64,000 nucleotides of DNA, taken from positions 310,001 through 374,000 of the forward strand of contig NZ_QWGR01000001.1 of the NCBI RefSeq assembly GCF_003576475.1, in the 5' to 3' direction. Positions 16,743 to 24,179 of this stretch are shown one piece after another (the first letter of the stretch is position 1; the number at the start of each line of letters is the position of its first letter). The notes below the pieces were generated by a model that was not told the DNA's origin, made no database searches, and saw only the letters and a program-made list of their open reading frames with translations. Position numbers and translations under genes: made by a program. The DNA is from Maribellus luteus. Its GTDB lineage: Bacteria; Bacteroidota; Bacteroidia; Bacteroidales; Prolixibacteraceae.

Positions 16743-18548
16743 ATGAAAAAGTATATATTAATAATATTAGCAATCGTACTTTTTAATAGCGGTTGCGAAA
16801 TGGACGAACCGGCTATTACTACAACCGATAAAGACGCCATATTCGGGTCCGAAGAAGGATTGAATGCATATTCGATGTCATTTTACGATATGTTTCCCAA
16901 TGCATCTGATCAGGCAATTGTTGAACAATCATTGGTTGATTTTGGGGCTACCAGTACACTTAGTGGGTTCACTTTGCTGAATGCATACAGCGAAAATAAT
17001 TCATCAGGATGGAGTTGGTCTAATTTACGTAATGTCAATTATTTTATTGAAAATTGTACCGATCCTGATATTCCGGAAAGTGTTCGGAATAACTATATTG
17101 GGCTTGCACGCTTTTTCCGTGCTTGGTTCTATTATGGTATGGTACAAAGATTTGGTGACGTCCCGTGGGTAGATCATCCGTTAAGCCCGGGAGAAGAAGA
17201 TATTCTATATGCTGCCCGCGATTCACGTGAGTTGGTAATGGAAAAAGTATACGAAGATCTAATGTTTGCCGCCGAGAATATCAGCAGAACAACTGATGCC
17301 ACGCAATGTACTATGATTACGAAGTGGGTTGCTTATGCATTTGCTTCACGCGTATGTCTTTTCGAAGGTACGTTCCGCAAATACCACAACCTGAATCTGA
17401 CCACTTCAGCTGCAGTTTGGTTGAAAAGGGCTGAAGATGCTGCAAGTGTTGTGATGGAACAATCAGGAAAATCACTGACCAGCAATTACCGTGCTTTGTT
17501 TACCAGCGATAACCCTCCTACATCAGAAACTATGCTGGCTATTGCATCAAGTGCTTCTTTAGGTATAAAACACAACGCTAACTGGCGCTGGACTTCTGAA
17601 ACTTTCGGAACGGGATTAAATATAATTCGTTCTTTTCTCTGCACTTATTTGCAATCCGACGGAACTCCTTATACCAGCCGCCCAGGATGGCAGTATGAGG
17701 ATTTTTATGAAGAATTTCAGAATCGTGATTCCCGTTTAAATGCAACGCTTCGTTATCCGGGGTACAAACGTGAAGGAGTGCTGACTTTGCCGGTTTACAA
17801 TGGTTATGCCCGTATAGGTTACCAGCCAATTAAACTTTGTGTCGATGCAACGATTGGCGATACTCAGAGCGAGAGTACCCACGCGATTCAACTAGTTCGC
17901 TTTGGTGAAGTATTACTTAATTATGCGGAAGCAAAAGCAGAACAAGGAACACTTTCCGATGCCGACTGGGCTGCTACCATCGGAAAACTTAGAGCACGTG
18001 CGGGTATAACAGGAGGTCTTACCCAAAAACCAACGGTGCTTGATCCATACATGCAGGAAACTTACTTTCCGAACATTACCGACCCGGTGATCATGGAGAT
18101 TCGCCGTGAAAGAGCCATCGAACTAATATTTGAAGGATTCCGGTTTGATGACTTACTTCGCTGGAAAGCTGGTGATTTGTTTAAAAACAGCTGGACCGGG
18201 ATGTACATTTCCGGGATTAATAAGCCGCTTGATGTAGATCATAACGGTACCGACGACGTAATTTACTATACTGACGATGCCGGACTTGAAGCTGCAATGG
18301 CTCTTTCGAATAATGCAAATCCCTATAAAGTAAAAGTGAGTACAGATCCTACTGCAAGTGTTATTCAGGTACATGCTGCCGGCGATGGCACAGGCTATTA
18401 TCTTGCCTGGTTTACCAATAACGACTCAAAGAAAGTATGGGGACCCAAGCAGTATTTTTACCCTATTCCGGTAAGTGCATTAAATAAAAACCCCCAGCTT
18501 ACGCAGAATGCAGGTTGGGAAAATGGTGCCACAAACGATGGGAATTAG
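16743..18548 (+). CDS. SusD/RagB-family outer-membrane lipoprotein
   Basis: 601 residues with lipobox FNSGC (Cys18). It has the RagB/SusD N-terminal region (LRNVNYFIENC; LARFFRAWFYYGMVQRFGDVPWV, about 118-142) and the C-terminal SusD domain (IQLVRFGEVLLNYAEAKAE, REFAIELIFEGFRFDDLLRW-like segment near 455-478). It pairs with the SusC 19 bp upstream. Binding residues cannot be named from sequence alone. It is followed by a long hairpin and then by five secreted enzymes. Confidence 0.95.
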   Translation: MKKYILIILAIVLFNSGCEMDEPAITTTDKDAIFGSEEGLNAYSMSFYDMFPNASDQAIVEQSLVDFGATSTLSGFTLLNAYSENNSSGWSWSNLRNVNYFIENCTDPDIPESVRNNYIGLARFFRAWFYYGMVQRFGDVPWVDHPLSPGEEDILYAARDSRELVMEKVYEDLMFAAENISRTTDATQCTMITKWVAYAFASRVCLFEGTFRKYHNLNLTTSAAVWLKRAEDAASVVMEQSGKSLTSNYRALFTSDNPPTSETMLAIASSASLGIKHNANWRWTSETFGTGLNIIRSFLCTYLQSDGTPYTSRPGWQYEDFYEEFQNRDSRLNATLRYPGYKREGVLTLPVYNGYARIGYQPIKLCVDATIGDTQSESTHAIQLVRFGEVLLNYAEAKAEQGTLSDADWAATIGKLRARAGITGGLTQKPTVLDPYMQETYFPNITDPVIMEIRRERAIELIFEGFRFDDLLRWKAGDLFKNSWTGMYISGINKPLDVDHNGTDDVIYYTDDAGLEAAMALSNNANPYKVKVSTDPTASVIQVHAAGDGTGYYLAWFTNNDSKKVWGPKQYFYPIPVSALNKNPQLTQNAGWENGATNDGN

Positions 18549-18598
18549 TCCCGGAATCGTCCAAAAACGATCGTGACTTTATAAGTTTTCTCTGTGTT

Positions 18599-18634
18599 AC
18601 TCTGTGGTCCAATAGAAGTATTGGACTACAGAGT
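18599..18634 (+). other. Long hairpin after SusD gene
   Basis: Two 16-nt arms, ACTCTGTGGTCCAATA (18599-18614) and TATTGGACTACAGAGT (18619-18634), around a GAAG loop, with a single G-T pair. No T-run follows. The left flank repeats CTCTGTG, a sequence type often seen in dispersed intergenic repeats. It may cap the highly expressed SusCD mRNA and lower expression of the genes after it. Confidence 0.65.
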
Positions 18635-18687
18635 TTCACTGAGTTGTCGCACATAAACACACAAAAAGCAAATTAAATTCACACAAA

Positions 18688-19482
18688 ATGGGAAAAAGTG
18701 GAAAGTTAACGCGGTTTAAAATAAATCTCTTGCTCATTTTTTGTTGCATTCTGACTGTGTCTCACCAAGGCATGGCACAGTCAAATCCTTTTCGGTTAAA
18801 GATAATGAGTTTCAATGTTTGCAGGTCGGGAGAACTAACCCAGTACTCGGTTATTCCTTTTGCTGACCTGATCAGGCAATACCAGCCTGATATTATCGCG
18901 TTACAGGAGCTCGATTACATGACAAGTCGAAATACGGGGATTGATTTTACTACAAAACTGGCGGCCGAATTGGGGATGTTTCCTGTTTTCGGAAGAACAA
19001 TTTATTACAAGGGCGGAGAGTACGGCTTGGCGGTGCTTTCGAAATATCCCTTTTTGCAGGTAAAAACGGAACCTCTGCCAACCCCTTCGGATAAAGAGCA
19101 AAGAGCTGTTCTGATTACTGAAGTTCGTCTTCCTACAGGTCAGAACGTACGGTTTGCCAGTACACATCTAGATCATTCCAGCGATGCGATAAGTGCAGTG
19201 ATGGCCCAAGCCATGAATGATTTTCTTTTGAAAGACGATATGCCAACCATAGTTGGGGGCGATTTCAATACAAGACCCGAAGAAGGAACCATCGCTAATG
19301 GTATGCAGCAATGGAAACGGTTTTGTAACGATGATCCAACTAGCCCTGATATTCCAACGAAAAAGATTGATTACCTGTTTGGGTACCCAAAAGAAAAATG
19401 TTCAACAATTAGCTATCAGGTTATTGAGAAGACAGGAATATCGGATCATTGCCCAATTGTAGCAGAAGTTGAATTTCAATGA
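18688..19482 (+). CDS. Secreted endonuclease/exonuclease/phosphatase (EEP) family enzyme
   Basis: 264 residues with a signal peptide (cleavage near MAQS, residue 31). All catalytic motifs of the EEP fold are intact: Asn43 (SFNV), metal ligand Glu74 (ALQELD), His160 (STHLDH), Asp192/Asn194 (GGDFNTRP), KIDYLF, and Asp253/His254 (SDHCPI). EEP enzymes cleave phosphate mono- or diesters: nucleic acids, inositol phosphates, sphingomyelin and other phospholipid head groups. Export and the PUL context argue against DNA repair and for an extracytoplasmic phosphoester. The substrate is unknown. The stop overlaps the next start by ATGA, so translation is coupled. A paralogue lies at 20249. Confidence 0.9.
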   Translation: MGKSGKLTRFKINLLLIFCCILTVSHQGMAQSNPFRLKIMSFNVCRSGELTQYSVIPFADLIRQYQPDIIALQELDYMTSRNTGIDFTTKLAAELGMFPVFGRTIYYKGGEYGLAVLSKYPFLQVKTEPLPTPSDKEQRAVLITEVRLPTGQNVRFASTHLDHSSDAISAVMAQAMNDFLLKDDMPTIVGGDFNTRPEEGTIANGMQQWKRFCNDDPTSPDIPTKKIDYLFGYPKEKCSTISYQVIEKTGISDHCPIVAEVEFQ

Positions 19483-20246
19483 TGGTGAAAATGAAAAAAA
19501 TAAATATTCTGCTCTTGTTGTTGATCGGTTTTTGGTCTTTTATTTCTTGCGGGAAAGAGGAAGATTCTTTACCTGAACCCGATACTGGAACAAACAATAG
19601 CATTTCAATTCAGGCTTATTCGCGTTTTAATAATGAAAAGCTTTTTAAGGCGAACGATTACGCTGCGGTAATAAGTCAGATTCGCAGTAAGCAAAATTCA
19701 GTTGTCCTTCTTCATCGGGTCGATGCAACGATTAGCTCAACTGAAATAAAAAATCCAATGGTTACGATTGCTGAAGAGACCGTAAAAATACCTGTTTTCG
19801 CATGGACGCGCTATGCCGGTGCACAAATAGAAGGTTCCGGTATTCTGGTTGGGCAAACCATTACTGAAATGAAAAGCATTCCAACGAGTGATGGTTGTTG
19901 CTATGTTTCGGTTCCGTTAACGGTAACCGGTGGTACCAGCATGAACTTTTCATCAATAACTTTCGAAAATGAAACACAGCTGGCAACTGGAAATGCTGCA
20001 ATAAAAGCGAATCTGGACGATAAAACAGTGTTGATTGGGTTTGCGGCAAAATCACTTCAAAACAAACTGAAAACTGAATTTTCGGGAAAAACTTATCGTT
20101 TCGAAACCATGGAAAGTTCAGGGGGAAACACTACTCAATTTTTGTTTTTACTAACCAATCCGAAATGGAAACTCGACGAGTACAAGGAAACTGCTGTCGG
20201 AACAGATGGTATATCCTGTATCGATTTAAAAATTGAAAAGTTATAA
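19479..20246 (+). CDS. Lipoprotein of unknown function between two EEP enzymes
   Basis: 255 residues with lipobox FISC. I do not recognise the family. It begins at an ATG overlapping the previous stop (ATGA); alternative in-frame ATGs lie at 19482 and 19491, the last giving MKKINILLLLLIGFWSFISC. The body looks beta-rich: repeated short strands separated by polar turns, and no catalytic signature. A CC pair (DGCCYVSVPL) is near the middle. Its place in a translationally coupled string between two secreted phosphoesterases suggests a binding or accessory subunit at the outer membrane. Two nucleotides separate it from the next gene. Confidence 0.8.
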   Translation: MMVKMKKINILLLLLIGFWSFISCGKEEDSLPEPDTGTNNSISIQAYSRFNNEKLFKANDYAAVISQIRSKQNSVVLLHRVDATISSTEIKNPMVTIAEETVKIPVFAWTRYAGAQIEGSGILVGQTITEMKSIPTSDGCCYVSVPLTVTGGTSMNFSSITFENETQLATGNAAIKANLDDKTVLIGFAAKSLQNKLKTEFSGKTYRFETMESSGGNTTQFLFLLTNPKWKLDEYKETAVGTDGISCIDLKIEKL

Positions 20247-20248
20247 TT

Positions 20249-21040
20249 ATGAATACTAAGTTTATCTTTTTCTTTCTTGTTTACATTCAGTTCTTTCTTG
20301 TTTTACCGGAAGCAAAGGCGCAGGAAGAACAAGCACCTGTAAAACTCAAAATACTTTGTTACAATCTTCGGTTTGGAGAATTGGCATCGCTGGAAGAACT
20401 GGCTGCCTTTATCAAGGCGCAGGATCCCGATATTGTTGCCTTGCAGGAAGTGGATTGCCGAACTTACCGTGAGCGCGCACCCAAACAGCATGGTAAGGAT
20501 TTTGCCACCGAACTTGGTTTTCGCACGGGCATGCTTTCGGCTTATGGCAAAACCATCGACTATGCGGGAGGATACTACGGAATTGGAATTTTATCCAAAT
20601 ATCCTATGGCTTCAATCGAACGCATTTTCCTGCCTAAAACCGAAAATGGTAAAGAACAACGTGCACTTCTGGTTGCTGAGGTTGAACTTCAAAAGCAGCA
20701 GTACATAACTTTTGCCTGTACGCATCTGGATTATACAAATACGCTCGAAAGGCAGGTACAGGTGGATTCACTGAACGAAGTTCTGCAAAAGAAAACCAAT
20801 CCGGTAATTTTATGTGGTGACTTTAATGCACAGCCTGATTCAAAAGAGATTAAAGAAGGAATGAGAGCCTGGAAAATAGCCTCGAATTTAGAACCTACAA
20901 TTCCTGCAAACGATCCAAAGAAGACCATTGACTATATTTTTTGCTATCCGAAAGATCGGTGGATTGCAACCGACGCTAAGACGCATAATGTGCAATTTTC
21001 TGATCATTTACCGATAAGTAGTACCGTGGAATTGAAGTGA
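20249..21040 (+). CDS. Second secreted EEP-family enzyme
   Basis: 263 residues, with a signal peptide ending near AKAQ. It is a paralogue of the enzyme at 18688, with the same motif set: Asn39 (CYNL), Glu67 (ALQEVD), His159 (CTHLDY), Asp191/Asn193 (CGDFNAQP), TIDYIF and Asp252/His253 (SDHLPI). It lacks nothing needed for metal-dependent phosphoester cleavage. Differences lie mainly in loops (a Cys before the DFN motif; a longer RTYRERAPKQH loop), so the two may take different substrates or successive bonds of one substrate. Part of the same tightly spaced operon. Confidence 0.9.
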   Translation: MNTKFIFFFLVYIQFFLVLPEAKAQEEQAPVKLKILCYNLRFGELASLEELAAFIKAQDPDIVALQEVDCRTYRERAPKQHGKDFATELGFRTGMLSAYGKTIDYAGGYYGIGILSKYPMASIERIFLPKTENGKEQRALLVAEVELQKQQYITFACTHLDYTNTLERQVQVDSLNEVLQKKTNPVILCGDFNAQPDSKEIKEGMRAWKIASNLEPTIPANDPKKTIDYIFCYPKDRWIATDAKTHNVQFSDHLPISSTVELK

Positions 21041-21075
21041 TAAGTGGAGTTCAATTAATTTTAAAAGAGTTTATT

Positions 21076-22914
21076 ATGAATAATACAGGGAGAACGATTA
21101 TCCTTATTTTCTGCGTTTTATTTTGCATTGCTTGCAAAACAAACGACGAAATTCGTTTTGCATTTGTAACGGATGTTCATATTGGGCGTGATAAATGTGA
21201 CGAGGATCTGAAGAATACGGTAGACGATATAAATTCGATGAAAGATGTCGACTTTGTAGTTGTTACAGGGGATATTGCCAACTTTGGAGCAGACGAAGAA
21301 TTACAGCAGGCAAAGTCAATTCTGGATAAGCTGAATAAGAAATGGTATATTCTTCCCGGAAATCATGATACCAAATGGAGCGAAAGCGGATGTAGCAGCT
21401 TTAAAAGGATATTCGGAACAGAACATTTTGAGTTTAAATACGGTAAATATCATTTTATTGGTTGCGGAAGTGGTCCCGAAATGCGCATGGGACCGGGAAT
21501 GGTCCCGTATAGCGAAGTACTTTGGTTGGATTCGGTAATGGCAAAAACAGCCGGAGAACCAGTTATTTACTTAAACCATTATCCAATAAATGAAACATTG
21601 GCCAATTGGTATAAAATAATCGACATCCTCAAAAAAGGAAATACGCAAGCGATCTTGTGTGGACACGGACATAAAAACCAGCTACTGAATTTCGAAGGTA
21701 TTCCCGGGGTTATGGGGCGTGCTAACGTCAGAGGGAAAGATGAAACAGGTGGGTACAACCTGGTAACTATAAAAAGCGATTCAATTTTTTTTGCTGAGCG
21801 GACTCCCGGAGTAGAGACGCATGAAATATGGAATCGTATAAGCCTGAAAAATCCTGTGGCGGACGATGAATCATATCCTCGTCCTTCTTATGATATAAAT
21901 CAAAAATATCCCGAGGTAAAAGAACTGTGGAGCTTGCAGGATAGCAGTGATATTGTTTCAGGAATGGCAGTTACCGATAGTTTTTGTTTTTATACCAATA
22001 CCCGGGGAGAAATTGTAGCATTGAATATCAACTCCGGTAATTTATTATGGAAATACCAAACAGCAGGAAAGATATTCTCAACACCGGCTTACTCAAATAA
22101 AATGCTTGTAACCGCATCTACTGACGGAAGCGTGTATTGTCTGGAAGCATCAAGCGGAAAACTGATATGGAAAGTTGTGACGTCAAAACCGATTGTAGCA
22201 TCTCCTGTAATCGATGAGGAAGTGGTTTATATGGGAAGTTCTGAAGGAAAAATGTCGGCCTTATCACTTGCGGATGGAACACTGATTTGGGAGAATACGA
22301 CCTTGCAGGGCTTTATTGAAACGCAGCCGCTGGTGGATGATATACATATTTATTTTGGAACCTGGGGCGGTTATTTTTATGCACTGAACAAAGTGGATGG
22401 TACAATCGATTGGCAATGGAAATCGATGAAAGGACAGCTATACTCTCCCGCGGCCTGTACTCCCGTGTCTGCTCATGGAAAAATTTTTATTGTTGATCCG
22501 GAACGCTATACAACGGCATTTGATGCTGTTTCAGGAAAGCAGATTTGGCGCTCGAACCAATATGAGGGCCGAGAGTCGATAGGGATATCGGAAGATAAAT
22601 CACTTATTTATGTGAAAACCATGAGGGATTCGGTGGTCGCACTTTCAACAGCAGCAAATGAGTGTAAGCTGGAATGGGCCGTGAATTGTGAATTTGGTTT
22701 CGAACTTGATCCTGCGTCGGCTGTCGAAAAAGAGGGAGTAGTTTTTGTGCCATGCGATAATGGGTGTATTTATGCGCTCGACCGGAATAGTGGGCAAATA
22801 ATTTGGATACGAAAGCTTTCCAATGCGCTGATCAACCCCATATATCCCTTGGGGAACAGTCAATTACTGGCATCTACAATGGATGGTGAAATTATCAGAT
22901 TAGAATACAAATGA
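21076..22914 (+). CDS. Calcineurin-like metallophosphoesterase fused to a PQQ-type beta-propeller (lipoprotein)
   Basis: 612 residues from the ATG at 21076; an earlier in-frame GTG lacks the lipobox-adjacent context. Lipobox CIAC (Cys20). Residues about 26-245 form a metallophosphoesterase with every metal motif: Asp33/His35 (TDVHIG), Asp66 (TGDIANFG), Asn96/His97 (LPGNHD), His168 (NHYP) and His197/His199 (GHGH). Residues about 285-612 are PQQ-like propeller repeats of the form ALNINSGNLLWKY, CLEASSGKLIWK, ALSLADGTLIWE, ALDRNSGQIIWI. The phosphoesterase would hydrolyse a phosphomono- or diester; the propeller is more likely a binding platform than a dehydrogenase, since no quinoprotein active site was recognised. 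Its stop overlaps the next start (ATGA). Confidence 0.92.
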   Translation: MNNTGRTIILIFCVLFCIACKTNDEIRFAFVTDVHIGRDKCDEDLKNTVDDINSMKDVDFVVVTGDIANFGADEELQQAKSILDKLNKKWYILPGNHDTKWSESGCSSFKRIFGTEHFEFKYGKYHFIGCGSGPEMRMGPGMVPYSEVLWLDSVMAKTAGEPVIYLNHYPINETLANWYKIIDILKKGNTQAILCGHGHKNQLLNFEGIPGVMGRANVRGKDETGGYNLVTIKSDSIFFAERTPGVETHEIWNRISLKNPVADDESYPRPSYDINQKYPEVKELWSLQDSSDIVSGMAVTDSFCFYTNTRGEIVALNINSGNLLWKYQTAGKIFSTPAYSNKMLVTASTDGSVYCLEASSGKLIWKVVTSKPIVASPVIDEEVVYMGSSEGKMSALSLADGTLIWENTTLQGFIETQPLVDDIHIYFGTWGGYFYALNKVDGTIDWQWKSMKGQLYSPAACTPVSAHGKIFIVDPERYTTAFDAVSGKQIWRSNQYEGRESIGISEDKSLIYVKTMRDSVVALSTAANECKLEWAVNCEFGFELDPASAVEKEGVVFVPCDNGCIYALDRNSGQIIWIRKLSNALINPIYPLGNSQLLASTMDGEIIRLEYK

Positions 22915-23837
22915 AAAAAAGTACTTTCATCCTCTTCTTAGTTTTTGTAATTACGGTCGTAGCAAATGCCCAGAGCGACTCACTGATCTTTGTATCGGCT
23001 AAGTGGCAAACGGAAGTTGTTCATCCGGAAGTAAAATGGATAACTTATCATTTTAACCATGGAGAATTATTCCAAAGTAATCAAAACATCAGTGTACTGG
23101 AATTACCCGCAAAACGGAAAAAGGTAAAGCTAAGTATTGCATATAGTGATTCACTGGAGTTAAGTTCGCAGCTGGCTTCAAAAAGCCATGCGATCGCCGG
23201 AATTAACGGATCCTATTTTGAAATGAGGGGAAAAGATCCGGATAATCATCCTGAATTAACAGCTGTCCCTCACACTTCTCCGGCAAATATCAATCGCAAC
23301 CGTTCACAAACTTATCTGAAAATTGACGGCAAACTGATTGCTGAGAATTATGCGAAGTCATCGCATGTAAAGCGTTATCCGCGCGGAGCACTTGCTTTCG
23401 GGAAGAAGGATATTTCAATTTTTAAGGTTGATACTACCATCAGCAACTGGGAGCACAGTATCCGGGCAAAGAACATCATTACATCAGGGCCTATGCTTGT
23501 GAGTGAAGGTACTGAAAACAGTATACCTGACGATTCGTTCTGCGGTAAACGTCATCCCCGCACGGCGATTGGCGTGCGGGCCGATGGTTCTGTATTGTTT
23601 GTGGTGGTCGATGGCCGCTCAAACGATGCAAATGGAATGAATCTGAATGAAATGCAAAAGATTATGCGTTGGCTCGGCTGTGTGGATGCCTTAAACCTTG
23701 ACGGCGGTGGCTCGTCAACAATGGTTATATGTGAGCAACCATTTCACGGGGTTGTCAATCACCCGTCGGATAACAAAAAGTTCGATCATGAAGGAGAAAG
23801 AGAAGTGGCTAATGCTATTTTAATTTTAGAGAAATAG
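22911..23837 (+). CDS. Secreted phosphodiester glycosidase family protein (NAGPA domain)
   Basis: 308 residues with a signal peptide (cleavage near ANAQ, residue 21). The region of about 75-308 matches the NAGPA fold: AIAGINGSYFEM, NIITSGPMLVSEG, RHPRTAIGVRADGSVLFVVVD and the signature LNLDGGGSSTMV. The mammalian member removes GlcNAc from GlcNAc-1-phospho-6-mannose; bacterial members act on sugar-phosphate diesters or related linkages. As the last gene of the operon it would open phosphodiester-linked sugars for the phosphoesterases encoded just before. Start codon overlaps the preceding stop. No good terminator is visible after it. Confidence 0.9.
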   Translation: MKKSTFILFLVFVITVVANAQSDSLIFVSAKWQTEVVHPEVKWITYHFNHGELFQSNQNISVLELPAKRKKVKLSIAYSDSLELSSQLASKSHAIAGINGSYFEMRGKDPDNHPELTAVPHTSPANINRNRSQTYLKIDGKLIAENYAKSSHVKRYPRGALAFGKKDISIFKVDTTISNWEHSIRAKNIITSGPMLVSEGTENSIPDDSFCGKRHPRTAIGVRADGSVLFVVVDGRSNDANGMNLNEMQKIMRWLGCVDALNLDGGGSSTMVICEQPFHGVVNHPSDNKKFDHEGEREVANAILILEK

Positions 23838-23921
23838 TTGTCGCCGATTTTAAGGAAAACCATTCTCTTTTCAGTGTTTAATCTTTTCGGATATATTGAT
23901 AAAACTTAGGCGAAGGGAGAA

Positions 23922-24084
23922 ATTGCCAGGGAAAGCTTGACCATGCCCGGTGAGCAGAAAAAATTGTCCGGGGGAGGCTAAAAACTGTTGGTGGGGTTAA
24001 AAAATTGCCGGGGAGAGATAAACCCGGTCGGTGGCACAAAAGAAGTTCAGGGGAAGGGGTGAACCTGCTTCGGGAGCAATAGAA
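23922..24084. repeat. Four degenerate 41-bp tandem repeats
   Basis: Units at 23922-23962, 23963-24003, 24004-24044 and 24045-24084 (last one 40 bp). Each begins like ATTGCCGGGG, has a GGTGG-like segment near position 26-30 and ends in an A-rich run (AAAAA or AGAA). They fill most of the 342-bp gap between the NAGPA gene and the convergent ABC-F gene, and no coding frame or promoter was recognised there. Sequence divergence between units is high while unit length is kept. Confidence 0.75.
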
Positions 24085-24179
24085 TTAAGGCATACAGATT
24101 TGTCTTTTGCAAAAAATTGACAGACAAATTAATAGGAAATGTCAAAATAGAAATTAAAATTTGTATCGTAGACGGAATT

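Noticed and set aside
21037-21075. GTG start for the metallophosphoesterase
   Set aside because: The ATG at 21076 places a normal signal peptide and lipobox at the N-terminus; the GTG adds 13 residues before it.
21957-22914. PQQ-dependent alcohol dehydrogenase
   Set aside because: Only propeller repeats are present; no catalytic Asp/calcium site or vicinal Cys pair was recognised, and the N-terminus is a phosphoesterase.
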